Of a stretch of 64,000 nt of DNA, positions 6,869-16,079 are shown piece after piece. Both the position numbers and the translations under genes were made by a program. The stretch's first letter is position 1. Every line of letters starts with the position of its first letter. This DNA comes from Thermosphaera aggregans (lineage in GTDB: Archaea > Thermoproteota > Thermoprotei_A > Sulfolobales > Desulfurococcaceae). Below the pieces are notes generated by a model that was not told the DNA's origin, searched no databases, and saw only the letters and a program-made list of their open reading frames with translations. The stretch is taken from contig NZ_CP063144.1 of assembly GCF_014962245.1 (NCBI RefSeq), positions 114,582 to 178,581 on the forward strand, written 5' to 3'.

Positions 6869-7768
6869 CTAACGCATAAGCATAGACCTTATCTTCTCGA
6901 GAACAGCCTTATCCTCCCTGGCCTTGTAAGCCAGCTTCACAACCAGCTCGCCAAGCCCTGGGTCTCCGAGAAGGGTTGACAAGCCCTGCTTAATCACCTC
7001 CTCGTCAAGGTAGACCATTCTCGACGACACGCCTCCATCTATCACCACGTTAACCCCTGTCATCCACCCAGCCTCGTCCGATGCTAGGAACGCTACCAGT
7101 GATGCAACATCCTCGGGCTTACCGACTCTCCCGGCAGGATGCCATGCATGGTCGAGCGGGGTGAGGGATGGCTTCCTCGGAGGCACCTGCCACTCACTAG
7201 TGTCTATCCAGCCTGGTGAGACAGCTAGCACTCTGATCCCGTACTTGGCTAGGGAGATGGCTAGCGAGTGTGTAAGAGCTAGCAGGCCGCCCTTCGAGGC
7301 TGAGTACGGCTCGGTGTTAGGCTCTGACTGAAGCGCTCTTGTAGAAGCAATGTTCACTATTACCCCGCCGGTTTTCTTCATGTATTTCACAGCGTGCTTG
7401 CTGCACAGCCACGGGCCTGTAAGGTTCACGTCTATTATTCTCCTCCACTCATCAATGCTCTGCTCTTCAATACTTCTGCCGGTGAACCCTATTCCCGCAT
7501 TGTTTACTAGGACGTTGATCCTGCCGAAATCAGCGTAGACGTTTTCAACCCCGGTTGATACCTCATCCTCTCTTGAAACATCAACCCTGTAGAAGCGTGC
7601 TTCAACCCCTGCCTTAGCGAGCTCTCCAACCCTGTAGACACCGGCCTCCTCGTCAATGTCGAAAACCGCTATGCTGCAGCCTTCAACCCCCAGCCTCCAC
7701 GCTATTGCAGCTCCAATACCTCTCGCGCCGCCTGTTACAATGCATGTTTTCCCTTCAAACCTTTTCAC
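6869..7768 (-). CDS. Short-chain dehydrogenase/reductase (SDR family)
   Basis: NAD(P)-dependent oxidoreductase of 299 residues. TGGARGIG (12-19) is the Rossmann cofactor motif, NNAG follows beta-4, and YSASKGG carries the catalytic Tyr and Lys with an upstream Ser (NIAST). FDIDEE after beta-2 has an acidic residue at the position that favours NAD over NADP (inference). The classical SDR core ends near residue 255 (MTGVNVVIDGG); an extra ~45-residue helical tail (LSTLLGDPGLGELVVKLAYK) is unusual. The substrate is unknown; the family spans glucose, ketoacyl and alcohol dehydrogenases. Confidence 0.85.
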   Translation of the reverse strand: MKRFEGKTCIVTGGARGIGAAIAWRLGVEGCSIAVFDIDEEAGVYRVGELAKAGVEARFYRVDVSREDEVSTGVENVYADFGRINVLVNNAGIGFTGRSIEEQSIDEWRRIIDVNLTGPWLCSKHAVKYMKKTGGVIVNIASTRALQSEPNTEPYSASKGGLLALTHSLAISLAKYGIRVLAVSPGWIDTSEWQVPPRKPSLTPLDHAWHPAGRVGKPEDVASLVAFLASDEAGWMTGVNVVIDGGVSSRMVYLDEEVIKQGLSTLLGDPGLGELVVKLAYKAREDKAVLEKIRSMLMR

Positions 7769-7849
7769 GGAGGACTCCCCCTAGGTATAATTGTGCTCCT
7801 CGCGTGTTTTAAACACGGTTTGAATGCGTGAGAAAAAGTCTTATTATTC

Positions 7850-7860
7850 CCTTTAAATGT
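7850..7860 (+). promoter_or_regulatory. TATA-like box of the proteasome/exosome superoperon
   Basis: CTTTAAATG sits about 30-40 bases before the psmA ATG at 7890, after a 70-base gap from the divergent SDR gene. It is the best TATA candidate ahead of the ten-gene cluster that starts with psmA. Confidence 0.4.
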
Positions 7861-7889
7861 AGTTTTTACCTAAAAGAGGGTTGATTGAT

Positions 7890-8642
7890 ATGGGTCTTTC
7901 AATGGCTGCTGCTTATGACAGGGCTATCACCATATTCTCGCCTGACGGCAGGATCTACCAGGTTGAGTATGCTTTCGAAGCGGTTAGAAGAGGCTGGACC
8001 ACCCTAGGCGTTAGAACGAAGAACGCAGCCGTGGTGGTTGCTGAGAAGCAGAAGATCTCGCCTTTAACCGATGAGAAGGCTATTCAGAAAGTGTTTAAAG
8101 TAGACGATCACATCGGGGTAAGCTTCGCCGGCATGGCCGGTGATGGCAGGATCCTGATAGACTACGCTATTCACCAAGCCTTGATACACAAGTTCTACTA
8201 TGATGAGCCAATCCCAGTGGAGTATTTGACGAAGCTGGTGTGCCATGTGAAGCAGGCTTACACCCAGCACGCGGGCGTGAGACCATTCGGCGTCTCAATG
8301 ATATTCGTAGGCGTGGATGAAAAGGGTACCCAGTTATTCATGACGGAGCCGAGCGGTAGGTACCTCAGCTACTACGGTGTTGCAATAGGTGAGAAAAGCG
8401 GTAACGTCACGGAGTTCCTCGAGAAAAACTACAGCTACGACCTCAGCGCCAGGGAAACGATTAAGCTGGGGATTCTCGCAATAGCCTCCATAGTGGAGAG
8501 CAGGCCTCTCCAAGACTATATTGAAGCCGGCTACATAGATGTTGAGACGAAGCAGTTCAGGATCATGGGGAAGAGCGAGATAGAGGAGCTTCTCGCAGAG
8601 CTTGAGAAGGAAGGCCGTCTCAAACAGGAGGGTAGGAAGTAG
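7890..8642 (+). CDS. psmA: Proteasome subunit alpha
   Basis: Alpha subunit of the 20S proteasome, forming the outer gating rings. The product from the ATG at 7890 begins MGLSMAAAYDRAITIFSPDG and contains the alpha-type signature RIYQVEYAFEAVRRG. The catalytic Thr of beta subunits is absent, as expected. A GAGGG Shine-Dalgarno at 7876-7880 supports 7890 rather than the TTG at 7881. The charged tail (AELEKEGRLKQEGRK) fits the family. It is the first gene of the archaeal superoperon coupling the proteasome to RNA exosome and ribosome maturation genes. Confidence 0.97.
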   Translation: MGLSMAAAYDRAITIFSPDGRIYQVEYAFEAVRRGWTTLGVRTKNAAVVVAEKQKISPLTDEKAIQKVFKVDDHIGVSFAGMAGDGRILIDYAIHQALIHKFYYDEPIPVEYLTKLVCHVKQAYTQHAGVRPFGVSMIFVGVDEKGTQLFMTEPSGRYLSYYGVAIGEKSGNVTEFLEKNYSYDLSARETIKLGILAIASIVESRPLQDYIEAGYIDVETKQFRIMGKSEIEELLAELEKEGRLKQEGRK

Positions 8643-8699
8643 CCTGTTTTTCAAGAATCATTTTAATCAAGTCTTTCAATAACTATATCTTATGGATGC

Positions 8700-9413
8700 A
8701 TGGTGGTTTTTGTGAAGGATAAGCTGGTAGTAGCCAAGTATGAGGCTAAGGGGCACAGGTTTGAAATCCTCGTCGACCCCGACCTAGCCCTCAAGGTGAA
8801 GGAGGGGAAGCCGGTCAGCATTGACGAAGTTGTAGCAGGAGACTTCATATATAAGGATGCGAGGAAGGGTTTGAAAGCCTCGCCAGAATCCTTGAAGGCT
8901 GTGTTCGGCACTGACGATCCTAGAGTTGTCGCTATGGAGATTATTAAGAAGGGGGAGCTGCAGTTCACGGCTGAGCAGAGGAGGAAGCTGCTGGAGGATA
9001 AGAAAAACCAGATCGTGAACTTGATAGCGAAGAACGCCGTCGACCCTAAGACAAAGCTCCCCATTCCTGCGAAAAGGATTGAGCTGGCGATGGAGCAGGC
9101 AAGGGTTACGATAGACCCTTACAAGCCTGCTGAGCAGCAGGTTGAGGAGATTGTGTCCAAGATAGCCAGGTTCATACCTATAAAGCTTGCTAAAGCATAT
9201 GTATCGGTTAAAATACCCGCTGAGTATGCTAGCAAGGCATATAAGTCTGTGCAGTCACTCGGGGTTGTGAAGAAGTCTAACTGGGGGAGTGATGGAAGCG
9301 TGAGCGTGGAGCTTGAAATACCTGCCGGTATGCAGCAGGAGTTTATAGATAAGGTGAACGCGTTAACCAAGGGTAGTGCTGAAATAAAGATTGTGAGCGT
9401 GGGGGAGAAATGA
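8700..9413 (+). CDS. sdo1: Ribosome maturation protein SBDS/Sdo1
   Basis: Archaeal orthologue of SBDS, which helps release the anti-association factor from the large ribosomal subunit in eukaryotes. The 237 residues show the N-terminal FYSH domain (KYEAKGHRFEILVDPDLAL), the central three-helix domain (QFTAEQRRKLLEDKKNQIVN, then IPAKRIELAMEQARV) and the ferredoxin-like C-terminal domain (WGSDGSVSVELEIPAG). The ATG at 8700 was chosen because it reads straight into MVVFVKDKLVVAKYEAKG. The stop overlaps the rrp4 start in an ATGA arrangement (9410-9413), so the two are translationally coupled. Confidence 0.95.
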   Translation: MVVFVKDKLVVAKYEAKGHRFEILVDPDLALKVKEGKPVSIDEVVAGDFIYKDARKGLKASPESLKAVFGTDDPRVVAMEIIKKGELQFTAEQRRKLLEDKKNQIVNLIAKNAVDPKTKLPIPAKRIELAMEQARVTIDPYKPAEQQVEEIVSKIARFIPIKLAKAYVSVKIPAEYASKAYKSVQSLGVVKKSNWGSDGSVSVELEIPAGMQQEFIDKVNALTKGSAEIKIVSVGEK

Positions 9414-10156
9414 AGCTCAGGGTAATCGTGGCTGACAGGCAACTGGTCAGGCCCGGGGATACTTTAGCATATATTGAGGAAGCCGGCGAGCTTATCAAGT
9501 TCAAGAAGATCCCTGATAAGCACGTGTACATTTTCGAGAACAAGATCATAAGCGACGTAGTGGGGGTTGTCAGCGTTAACGGTGAGGAAATACAGGTGAT
9601 ACCGCTAGAGGGTGTCTACATCCCTCGGAGAGACGACCTCGTGATAGGTATTGTTGAAAACGTTGGCGTGACAGCGTGGACCCTGGACATAAGAAGCCCC
9701 TACCCGGGCGTGCTGAACGCTGGCGAGGTAATAGAGGGCTTCAACCCTCTAACCCACAACCTGAGAAACTATCTCGACATAGGTGATTTCGTCATAGGGA
9801 AGATAGCGGTGTTTGACAGGACCAGGGACCCTGTAATAACCGTGAAGGGTAAGGGGTTGGGGAAGATAACCGAGGGAGTAGTGGTCGATGTGAAGCCTAG
9901 CAAGGTTCCAAGGCTTATCGGGAAGAAAGGCAGCATGTACAACTTGCTGACAAGCATGAGCGGGTGCGAGATAACCATAGCCCAGAACGGCTTCGTATGG
10001 CTTAAATGCCCTGATGAAAACAGGGCTAAGGTTTTAATACAGGCTATAAAGCTTATTGAGTTAAAAGCCCACATGCGTGGTTTAACAGAGGAGGTTAAAA
10101 TGTTTCTGGAGAGAAAGCTTGGCGGAGGTGTTGGAAGCAGTGAGCAGCAAGCCTAG
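9410..10156 (+). CDS. rrp4: Exosome RNA-binding subunit Rrp4
   Basis: Cap subunit of the archaeal RNA exosome, which binds substrate RNA and feeds it to the Rrp41/Rrp42 ring. Domain order over 248 residues: N-terminal domain (RPGDTLAY...[15 protein letters not shown]), S1 domain ([20 protein letters not shown]...GDFVIGKIA), KH domain ([14 protein letters not shown] with the GxxG-type loop). A short Gly/Ser tail overlaps the start of rrp41. This is a standard arrangement in archaeal exosome operons. Confidence 0.96.
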   Translation: MKLRVIVADRQLVRPGDTLAYIEEAGELIKFKKIPDKHVYIFENKIISDVVGVVSVNGEEIQVIPLEGVYIPRRDDLVIGIVENVGVTAWTLDIRSPYPGVLNAGEVIEGFNPLTHNLRNYLDIGDFVIGKIAVFDRTRDPVITVKGKGLGKITEGVVVDVKPSKVPRLIGKKGSMYNLLTSMSGCEITIAQNGFVWLKCPDENRAKVLIQAIKLIELKAHMRGLTEEVKMFLERKLGGGVGSSEQQA

Positions 10157-10871
10157 GTTGCTCAGGGAGGATGGCACGAGGCTGGATGGTAGGCGGCTGG
10201 ACGAGCTGCGGCCCGTGAAGATCAGGGTAGGGGTTTTGAAGAACGCTAACGGAAGCGCTCTCGTCGAGTACGGGGGGACTAAGGTGCTGGCAGCGGTCTT
10301 TGGCCCGAGGGAGGCTTTGCCGAGGCATATAGCTCTGCCGGATAGGGCAACGCTGAGGGTTAGATACCACATGGCCCCGTTCTCCACGAGCGAGAGGAAG
10401 TCGCCAGCTCCCTCAAGGAGGGAGATAGAGCTCTCCAAGGTTATCAGGGAGGCTCTCGAATCAGTTGTCTTCTCGGAGCAGTTCCCGAGAACATCTATCG
10501 ACATATTCATTGAGGTTTTACAAGCAGACGGAGGCACCAGGACCGCGGGGTTGACCGCTGCCTCAATAGCTCTAGCAGATGCCGGCATACCTATGAAGGA
10601 CCTGGTAATAGGTGTTGCGGTCGGGAAGATTGAGGGAAGCCTTGCACTAGATATCAACGAGCTCGAGGACGAGTATGGCGAGGCAGACCTGCCCGTTGGG
10701 ATAGCCCCGAATATTGGGGAAATCCTGCTTCTCCAGCTGAACGGTGTCTTAACACCCGAGGAGCTTAAAGCAGGGATCGAGCTTGCGTGGAGAGGTGTTG
10801 AATCCATTTACAAGGTTGCTAAGGAAGCCCTCTACGCTAAGTACATTAAGGCTTTCGAGGAGGTGAAGTAG
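10140..10871 (+). CDS. rrp41: Exosome exonuclease subunit Rrp41
   Basis: Catalytic RNase PH-fold subunit of the exosome; it degrades RNA phosphorolytically from the 3' end. Family features: [19 protein letters not shown] at the start, [39 protein letters not shown] (RNA/phosphate binding) and the catalytic loop [13 protein letters not shown] with the conserved Asp. I place the start at GTG 10140 because GGAGGTG at 10123-10129 is correctly spaced for it; in-frame TTG at 10119 would overlap rrp4 further. It overlaps the end of rrp4 by 17 bases. Confidence 0.95.
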   Translation: MSSKPRLLREDGTRLDGRRLDELRPVKIRVGVLKNANGSALVEYGGTKVLAAVFGPREALPRHIALPDRATLRVRYHMAPFSTSERKSPAPSRREIELSKVIREALESVVFSEQFPRTSIDIFIEVLQADGGTRTAGLTAASIALADAGIPMKDLVIGVAVGKIEGSLALDINELEDEYGEADLPVGIAPNIGEILLLQLNGVLTPEELKAGIELAWRGVESIYKVAKEALYAKYIKAFEEVK

Positions 10872-11741
10872 GTGAGCATTACACCTGTTAAGGAACCGGT
10901 CCTGCCTAAAGCCCAGGCAGAGGCCATTATCAAGCTGTTGAGGAAGGGGGAGAGGATTGACGGCAGGGGTCTCCTAGACTACAGACCCATCAGCGTCTAC
11001 TTAAACCCGATCGAGAAGGCGGATGGAAGCTCCCACGTCATACTGGGGACGACACAGGTGATAACCGGTGTGAAAATAGAGCTTGGAGAACCCTTCGCCG
11101 ACAGGCCTGATGAAGGAGTTCTACAGGTTCACGCCGAGTTTGTCCCACTGGCGTCGCAGACTTTTGAACCGGGGCCGCCGGATGAGAACTCTATTGAAGT
11201 AGCCAGGGTGGTTGACAGGAGCCTGCGCGAGCCTAAGGCAATAGATTTCAAACAGCTGGTTGTAGCTCCCGGGAAGAAGGTATGGGTAGTGTTCAACGAC
11301 ATATACCTTATAGACCATGGAGGAAACATTGTTGACGCCAGCATGCTGTCCAGCATGCTAGCGCTCGCCACGGCTAAAATACCCTACTACGAGGAGAAGG
11401 AACCAGGGGTTTACGTAGTAGATAATAAGAGGCATGTGTCCTCTCTACCCGTGAACACGCTGGTGGCTACGGTGACAATGGGGGTTCACGAGGACATCAT
11501 AGTTGTTGATCCCTCAATAGAGGAGGAAGTGGTGTTAAACACCTTCCTAACCATAGCTGTTGACGAGAAGGGCAGGGTGTGCGGGATACAGAAGAAAGGT
11601 ATTGCAGGAATCAGCAGGAAGACCCTGGAGCAGGCTGTTGAGATAGCCCTTAAACAGGGAGGCTTCCTTATAGATTTAATAAGGAAAATATTAAATAATC
11701 CCAGTGACTACATGAAACCGTTAGAAACCAACCAGTATTAA
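10872..11741 (+). CDS. rrp42: Exosome subunit Rrp42
   Basis: Non-catalytic RNase PH-fold partner that alternates with Rrp41 in the hexameric exosome ring. The 289 residues include RIDGRGLLDYRPISVYLNPI, GTTQVITGVKIELGEPFADR and a C-terminal GIAGISRKTLEQAVEIALKQ. The GTG start follows the rrp41 stop directly, with GAGGAGGTGAAG as Shine-Dalgarno inside the end of rrp41. No catalytic DLPV-like loop is present, in keeping with its role as scaffold and RNA-binding partner. Confidence 0.95.
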   Translation: MSITPVKEPVLPKAQAEAIIKLLRKGERIDGRGLLDYRPISVYLNPIEKADGSSHVILGTTQVITGVKIELGEPFADRPDEGVLQVHAEFVPLASQTFEPGPPDENSIEVARVVDRSLREPKAIDFKQLVVAPGKKVWVVFNDIYLIDHGGNIVDASMLSSMLALATAKIPYYEEKEPGVYVVDNKRHVSSLPVNTLVATVTMGVHEDIIVVDPSIEEEVVLNTFLTIAVDEKGRVCGIQKKGIAGISRKTLEQAVEIALKQGGFLIDLIRKILNNPSDYMKPLETNQY

Positions 11742-11755
11742 CGTGGTGCTTAGAA

Positions 11756-12016
11756 ATGGGGAGGACTAAAGTAGTTAAGATAGCGGGAAGGTACGGTGCG
11801 AGATACGGGTCTACTTTGAGAAAGAAGGTTAGAGACATCTTAATGAAGCGCTACGCCCCTCACACATGCCCGTTCTGCGGATACCAGGGCAAGGTTGTCA
11901 GGGTTTCAACAGGGCTCTGGATGTGTAGGAAGTGCGGGAACAAATGGGCTGGAGGAGCCTACGTCCCCAGGACCGAGGTGGCCAGGTACTTCCCCAACGT
12001 CATAGTCAGGGAGTAA
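11756..12016 (+). CDS. rpl37ae: 50S ribosomal protein L37Ae
   Basis: Zinc-binding ribosomal protein of archaea and eukaryotes, 86 residues. MGRTKVVKIAGRYGARYGST is the family start, and the zinc ribbon is CPFC...CRKC (about residues 39-42 and 57-60). It lies 14 bases after rrp42 and 4 bases before the Brix gene. In many archaea rpoP (RNA polymerase subunit P) follows L37Ae directly; here there is no room for it. Confidence 0.95.
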   Translation: MGRTKVVKIAGRYGARYGSTLRKKVRDILMKRYAPHTCPFCGYQGKVVRVSTGLWMCRKCGNKWAGGAYVPRTEVARYFPNVIVRE

Positions 12017-12020
12017 GTTT

Positions 12021-12560
12021 TTGATCCTCATAACCACATCTCACAGATCCTCTCAGAGAACAAGGAGTTTTGTGAAAGACCTGTCAAGCATCATCCCCTT
12101 CTCCGAGAAAACTACTAGAGGGAAGAAGACTCTTCAGGAATTGTTCACTGAAGCATACCTCAAGGGTTTTAAATGGCTACTAGTAGTTGATGAGAAAAAC
12201 GGAAACCCTTCACGGCTGAGATTCTACTATGTAGAGTTCAAGAGCGTTAAGCCTGAGGGAAGGGAGATCGGCTGGGTTACTATAAGAGGGGTGAGGCTTG
12301 TCCGGGAAAACCCTAGCGCTGTGAAGATCTCCAATCCTTCAACAATAAGCGTTGACTACGGATCATGCACCAGGGAAGAGTGCTTCAACCTGGCAGACCT
12401 TTTCCTAATGGTGTTCTACAAGGCTTTAAGCAACCGCGCCGACGTTACCGTTAAGCTTGAAGAATGGAAAGGGTTGAGGGTTAGGTTTCTCGGGAAAGGA
12501 GGGGTTGAAATAGGGCCTTGGTTAAAGGTTTCAAGGGTTGTGCTGAATGAACGAGTATAG
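12021..12560 (+). CDS. Brix domain protein (Imp4-like ribosome biogenesis factor)
   Basis: 179-residue single Brix domain protein. The pattern ILITTSHRSSQRTRSFVKDL, RGKKTLQELFTEAYLKGFKW, and later GVRLVRENPSAVKISNPSTI matches archaeal Brix/Imp4 relatives, which bind rRNA during ribosome assembly (role known mainly from eukaryotes). The start is TTG at 12021, directly after the L37Ae stop with GGGAG as a possible Shine-Dalgarno. It overlaps the pcc1 gene by 14 bases. Confidence 0.85.
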   Translation: MILITTSHRSSQRTRSFVKDLSSIIPFSEKTTRGKKTLQELFTEAYLKGFKWLLVVDEKNGNPSRLRFYYVEFKSVKPEGREIGWVTIRGVRLVRENPSAVKISNPSTISVDYGSCTREECFNLADLFLMVFYKALSNRADVTVKLEEWKGLRVRFLGKGGVEIGPWLKVSRVVLNERV

Positions 12561-12867
12561 CGTTGAGTATTCTCTAAACGGCCTACCCCAGCAACTCTGC
12601 ATGTCTCTTGAGAAAGCGTTGAAGCCTGAGGCTGAGTCAGCCCCTAAGAGTGTTGAAATAATAGTGGAGTGCTCGGAGGGTGTTTTAACCTTGAAGATGC
12701 GGTCGACGGAAATAAATATTTTAAGAGCTCTTCACAATAGCTTTATAGGATTAATTATAATGTTGCTGGAGTTGAGCGAGGGGTTAAGGAATGAGCAGGA
12801 AGACGCTTCCGCCCGAGGTTCAGCAGTTAATAGTTCAATACCAGACTTTAAAGGAGACTCACGCTAA
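12547..12867 (+). CDS. KEOPS complex subunit Pcc1
   Basis: Small dimerising subunit of KEOPS, the complex that makes t6A on ANN-decoding tRNAs. The family core covers about the first 80 residues: alternating strands and helices with ALKPEAESAPKS, EIIVECSEGVLTLKMRSTEI and LRALHNSFIGLIIMLLELSE. The remaining ~27 residues read through the first 77 bases of the prefoldin gene in another frame, longer than the usual Pcc1 tail of a few residues. Either the overlap is real or the natural stop was lost. Confidence 0.8.
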   Translation: MNEYSVEYSLNGLPQQLCMSLEKALKPEAESAPKSVEIIVECSEGVLTLKMRSTEINILRALHNSFIGLIIMLLELSEGLRNEQEDASARGSAVNSSIPDFKGDSR

Positions 12868-13162
12868 GATAGACGCCGAGTTAAAGCTCACCGAGGCAGA
12901 GCTGACGGATGTTGACACTGTTTTAAACACTGTGAAGAATCTTGAAGACACAGCCGAGCTCTACAAGGTTGTCGGCCACATACTTGTTAAGAAGGGGAAG
13001 AACGACGTGATCAAGGAGCTGGAGGAGAGGAAGGAGATCCTGTCCTTGAAAAAAGATAAGTATAAGAAGCAGCTGGACTTCCTTGTGAAACAGATAAGCG
13101 AGCTTGAAGCAAAGCTTAAGGAAGCTTTAGGGAGATACGGGATTCCTGTTGGGCAAGCCTAG
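12791..13162 (+). CDS. pfdB: Prefoldin subunit beta
   Basis: Beta subunit of the hexameric chaperone prefoldin, which passes unfolded proteins to the thermosome. The 123 residues form two long coiled-coil helices around a central hairpin: LPPEVQQLIVQYQTLKE and LEERKEILSLKKDKYKKQLD flank VVGHILVKKGKNDVI, the family's beta turn region. The ATG at 12791 follows GAGGGGTTAAGGA, a good Shine-Dalgarno, which is strong support for the start even though it lies inside pcc1. The partner alpha subunit is not in the window; the thermosome gene is at 58279. Confidence 0.93.
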   Translation: MSRKTLPPEVQQLIVQYQTLKETHAKIDAELKLTEAELTDVDTVLNTVKNLEDTAELYKVVGHILVKKGKNDVIKELEERKEILSLKKDKYKKQLDFLVKQISELEAKLKEALGRYGIPVGQA

Positions 13163-13460
13163 AGAGCTTAACTTAAAAATCAACGAGATCACTCCCGAGG
13201 TCATGGAGGAGCTGGCCTCGCTGGCCGAGGAGAAAATCTCCTCCTTCCTCAGCGAGAACCTCCCGTTTAAAGGCGATTTCTCAATCATAGTGAGTGTTGA
13301 AAAAGCCAGCGACTCCTTGAACATCGTGATGGACGTAGGGGTTCGCGGAGGATTCAAGGACATGGTTGACTACAACGAGTATATTGAGAAAGCGATCCAG
13401 TATGCGAGGAAGTTTTTAGAGGAGAAGCTTAAAGAGTACTCCTCCCGGGAGGCCGTGTAA
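13149..13460 (+). CDS. DUF3194 family protein
   Basis: 103-residue protein with the pattern EITPEVMEELASLAEEKISS followed by KGDFSIIVSVEKASDSLNIV and a C-terminal helix rich in Lys and Glu. It matches the DUF3194 family, which in archaea sits after prefoldin beta in this operon. The TTG start overlaps the prefoldin stop by 14 bases. No catalytic or metal motif is visible; a role in the prefoldin or ribosome assembly group is only suggested by context. It closes the superoperon. Confidence 0.75.
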   Translation: MGKPRELNLKINEITPEVMEELASLAEEKISSFLSENLPFKGDFSIIVSVEKASDSLNIVMDVGVRGGFKDMVDYNEYIEKAIQYARKFLEEKLKEYSSREAV

Positions 13461-13475
13461 GGTTTTCAGGCTAAA

Positions 13476-13500
13476 TCTTTATAATTCGTTTATAAAATTA
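13476..13500 (+). promoter_or_regulatory. Promoter region of the EF-2 gene
   Basis: Two TATA-like boxes, CTTTATAA at 13477-13484 and TTTATAAAA at 13490-13498, lie in the 89-base gap before the EF-2 ATG at 13550. Which one is used is not clear. The spacing leaves a leader of about 25-45 bases. Confidence 0.5.
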
Positions 13501-13549
13501 TTGTTTTAAGCATCAAATGCTTATCCATGTGGGTATGGGTTGATAAATC

Positions 13550-15760
13550 ATGGTTAGGTATAAGCAGACGAGCGAAGTGCTCAAGATAATGAAGAATGTT
13601 GAGCAAGTTAGGAACGTGGGTATAACAGCTCATGTTGACCACGGTAAGACAACGCTATCTGACTCGCTACTAGGGGCTGCCGGGCTGATCTCTGAGAAGA
13701 TAGCTGGGCAGGCACTAGCTCTCGACTACCTCGATGTTGAGCAGAAGAGGCAGATGACTGTTAAAGCAGCTAACGTCAGCCTTTACCACGAGTACAAGGG
13801 TAAGCCGTTCGTCATCAACCTTATCGACACACCGGGGCACGTTGACTTCCAGGCTAAGACAACCCGTGCTCTCAGAGTAATAGACGGGGCGATCGTTGTC
13901 GTTGACGCTGTCGAGGGAGTTATGACTCAGACGGAGATGTACCTGCGCGTAGCGCTGGAGGAGAGGGTTAGGCCAATCCTGTTCATCAATAAGATTGACA
14001 GGTTGATCAAGGAGCTGAGGCTGTCCCCTAACGAGATCCAGCAGAGGCTTATACAGATAATAAAGGATGTTAACTCCTTGATAGGCTCATACGCTGACAA
14101 GGAGTTCCAGCAGGCCTGGCAGCTGGACCCTGCTAAGGGGCAGGTAGCGTTCGGCTCTGCAAGGGATAGGTGGGGCTTCACAATCCCCATGGCTCAGCAA
14201 AGGGGTATAAAGTTCTCCGACGTAGTGGACGTGTACACCCGTGGGAAGGAAGCCGTGCCTGAACTGCAGAAGGTTGCACCCCTGCACGAAGCAGTTCTCG
14301 ACATGGTTGTGAAGTTCGTGCCAAACCCGAGGGAGGCTCAGAAGTACAGGATTCCGAAGATCTGGCATGGAGATGTTAACAGCGAGCTCGCCAAGTACAT
14401 GATGGATGCAGACCCGAACGGCCCGTTGATAATGCTCGTCAACGATGTTAGGGTTGACCCGCACGCGGGGCTGGTGGCTACAGGCAGGGTTTACTCCGGC
14501 ACTGTTAGAGCTGGAGAGGAAGTGTGGCTTGTCAACGCGCGCATGCCTCAGAAAATACTCCAGGTCAGCCTCTACATGGGTCTGTACAGGGAGCTGGCTG
14601 ACGAGATAACCGCTGGCAACATAGCAGCAGTGCTGGGAGCTGACAAGGCAAGGTCTGGTGAGACCCTGGTTTCAATGAACTACAAGGACTTGATGACGCC
14701 TTTCGAGAAGCTGAGAATGATCACCGAGTCAGTTGTCACAGTCGCCATAGAGCCGAAGAACCCGTCTCAGCTTACAAAGCTCATAGACTCCCTCCACAAG
14801 CTGAGCATTGAAGACCCGAGCCTTATAATCAAGATCAACGAGGAGACCGGTGAGTACTTGCTCAGCGGTGTTGGAACACTCCACATAGAGATTGCTCTAA
14901 CACTGCTTAAAGACCTCTACGGCCTGGACGTGGTGTCCTCGCAACCCGTCATAGTCTACAGGGAGACTGTCAGGGATAAGAGCCAGGTGTACGAGGGCAA
15001 GTCCCCGAACAAGCACAACAGGTTCTACATCAGCGTCTCCCCGCTGAACGAGGAAACCATTAGGCTGATACAGGACGGGATCATAACGGAGGACATGGAT
15101 GCTAGGGAGAGGGCTAAGATCCTGAGGGATCAGGCTGGCTGGGATGCTGACGAGGCTAGGAGGATATGGGCTATTGACGAGAACATCAACCTGCTGGTTG
15201 ACATGACCTCGGGTGTCCAGTACTTGAGGGAGATAAAGGACACTATTGTGCAAGGCTTCAGGCTGGCCATGAAGGAGGGGCCGCTTGCCAACGAGCCTGT
15301 CAGAGGCGTTAAAGTCGTCCTGCACGACGCAATGGTTCGCGAGGACCCGGCTCACAGGGGTCCAGCCCTGATATTCCCCGCGGTGAGAAACGCCATATTC
15401 CTGGGCTTCCTACCCTCGAGGCCAACCCTGCTCGAGCCTATTATGAAGCTGGATATTAGGAGCCCGATGGAGTACATAGGCAACATCACCACAGTGTTGA
15501 CGAAGAAGAGGGGTAAGCTGATCGACGTTCAACAGTCCGGCGCGCTTGCGAGAGTGATAGCTGAAATACCCGTGGCCGAGTCATTCGACCTTGCAGAACT
15601 CCTGAGAAGCGTGACAGCAGGCAAGGCAATATGGGGCCAGGAGTTCAGCAGGTGGTCCTACATACCGGACAGCATGCTAATGGACTTGATCGCTAAGATA
15701 AGGCAGAGGAAAGGGTTGAAGCCGGAGCCTCCGAGGCCCGAGGACTTCATGAGTCTCTAA
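13550..15760 (+). CDS. fusA: Translation elongation factor 2
   Basis: Ribosomal translocase GTPase, 736 residues, the usual archaeal length. GTPase motifs: AHVDHGKTT (Walker A), the DTPGHVDF G3 motif and NKID. The diphthamide site is in [13 protein letters not shown], where the conserved His is present, so the factor should be modified by the Dph enzymes and be sensitive to ADP-ribosylating toxins (family knowledge). The ATG at 13550 gives the standard [14 protein letters not shown] start. It ends 14 bases inside a converging winged-helix gene. Confidence 0.97.
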   Translation: MVRYKQTSEVLKIMKNVEQVRNVGITAHVDHGKTTLSDSLLGAAGLISEKIAGQALALDYLDVEQKRQMTVKAANVSLYHEYKGKPFVINLIDTPGHVDFQAKTTRALRVIDGAIVVVDAVEGVMTQTEMYLRVALEERVRPILFINKIDRLIKELRLSPNEIQQRLIQIIKDVNSLIGSYADKEFQQAWQLDPAKGQVAFGSARDRWGFTIPMAQQRGIKFSDVVDVYTRGKEAVPELQKVAPLHEAVLDMVVKFVPNPREAQKYRIPKIWHGDVNSELAKYMMDADPNGPLIMLVNDVRVDPHAGLVATGRVYSGTVRAGEEVWLVNARMPQKILQVSLYMGLYRELADEITAGNIAAVLGADKARSGETLVSMNYKDLMTPFEKLRMITESVVTVAIEPKNPSQLTKLIDSLHKLSIEDPSLIIKINEETGEYLLSGVGTLHIEIALTLLKDLYGLDVVSSQPVIVYRETVRDKSQVYEGKSPNKHNRFYISVSPLNEETIRLIQDGIITEDMDARERAKILRDQAGWDADEARRIWAIDENINLLVDMTSGVQYLREIKDTIVQGFRLAMKEGPLANEPVRGVKVVLHDAMVREDPAHRGPALIFPAVRNAIFLGFLPSRPTLLEPIMKLDIRSPMEYIGNITTVLTKKRGKLIDVQQSGALARVIAEIPVAESFDLAELLRSVTAGKAIWGQEFSRWSYIPDSMLMDLIAKIRQRKGLKPEPPRPEDFMSL

Positions 15761-15983
15761 GACCGGTTCGCTTCACATCCGTTTTCAACAAGTATATTCC
15801 ATTACCCCATTTCTCGAGAAAACCTTTTTCAGCCATCCTTGAAAGCAACCTCCCAGCACTCTTCTCCGAAATGCACAGGTATCCCGCGACCTCGTCAACC
15901 CTTACATGCATCTTGCCCCGCTTCAGAAGCTTCTCGTAAAGCTTCTCAATGTTCACGGAAACAGTGGATCTTCTCATAAACAT
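15747..15983 (-). CDS. Small winged-helix DNA-binding protein
   Basis: 78-residue protein with a helix-turn-helix pattern: [20 protein letters not shown] (about residues 29-48) followed by a wing [17 protein letters not shown]. The N-terminus is basic ([11 protein letters not shown]). This is the size of stand-alone archaeal winged-helix regulators. It converges on EF-2 and overlaps its end by 14 bases. Target unknown. Start could be the ATG at 15983 or 15977. Confidence 0.65.
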   Translation of the reverse strand: MFMRRSTVSVNIEKLYEKLLKRGKMHVRVDEVAGYLCISEKSAGRLLSRMAEKGFLEKWGNGIYLLKTDVKRTGLRDS

Positions 15984-16079
15984 CCTTTAAGCCTTCCGCC
16001 GGTTTCAAGCAGGGGGAGTGGTAAAACTATTGATTTATTTAGAGTTTATAAACCCGCTAAAGATTTAATCATTAATAGC

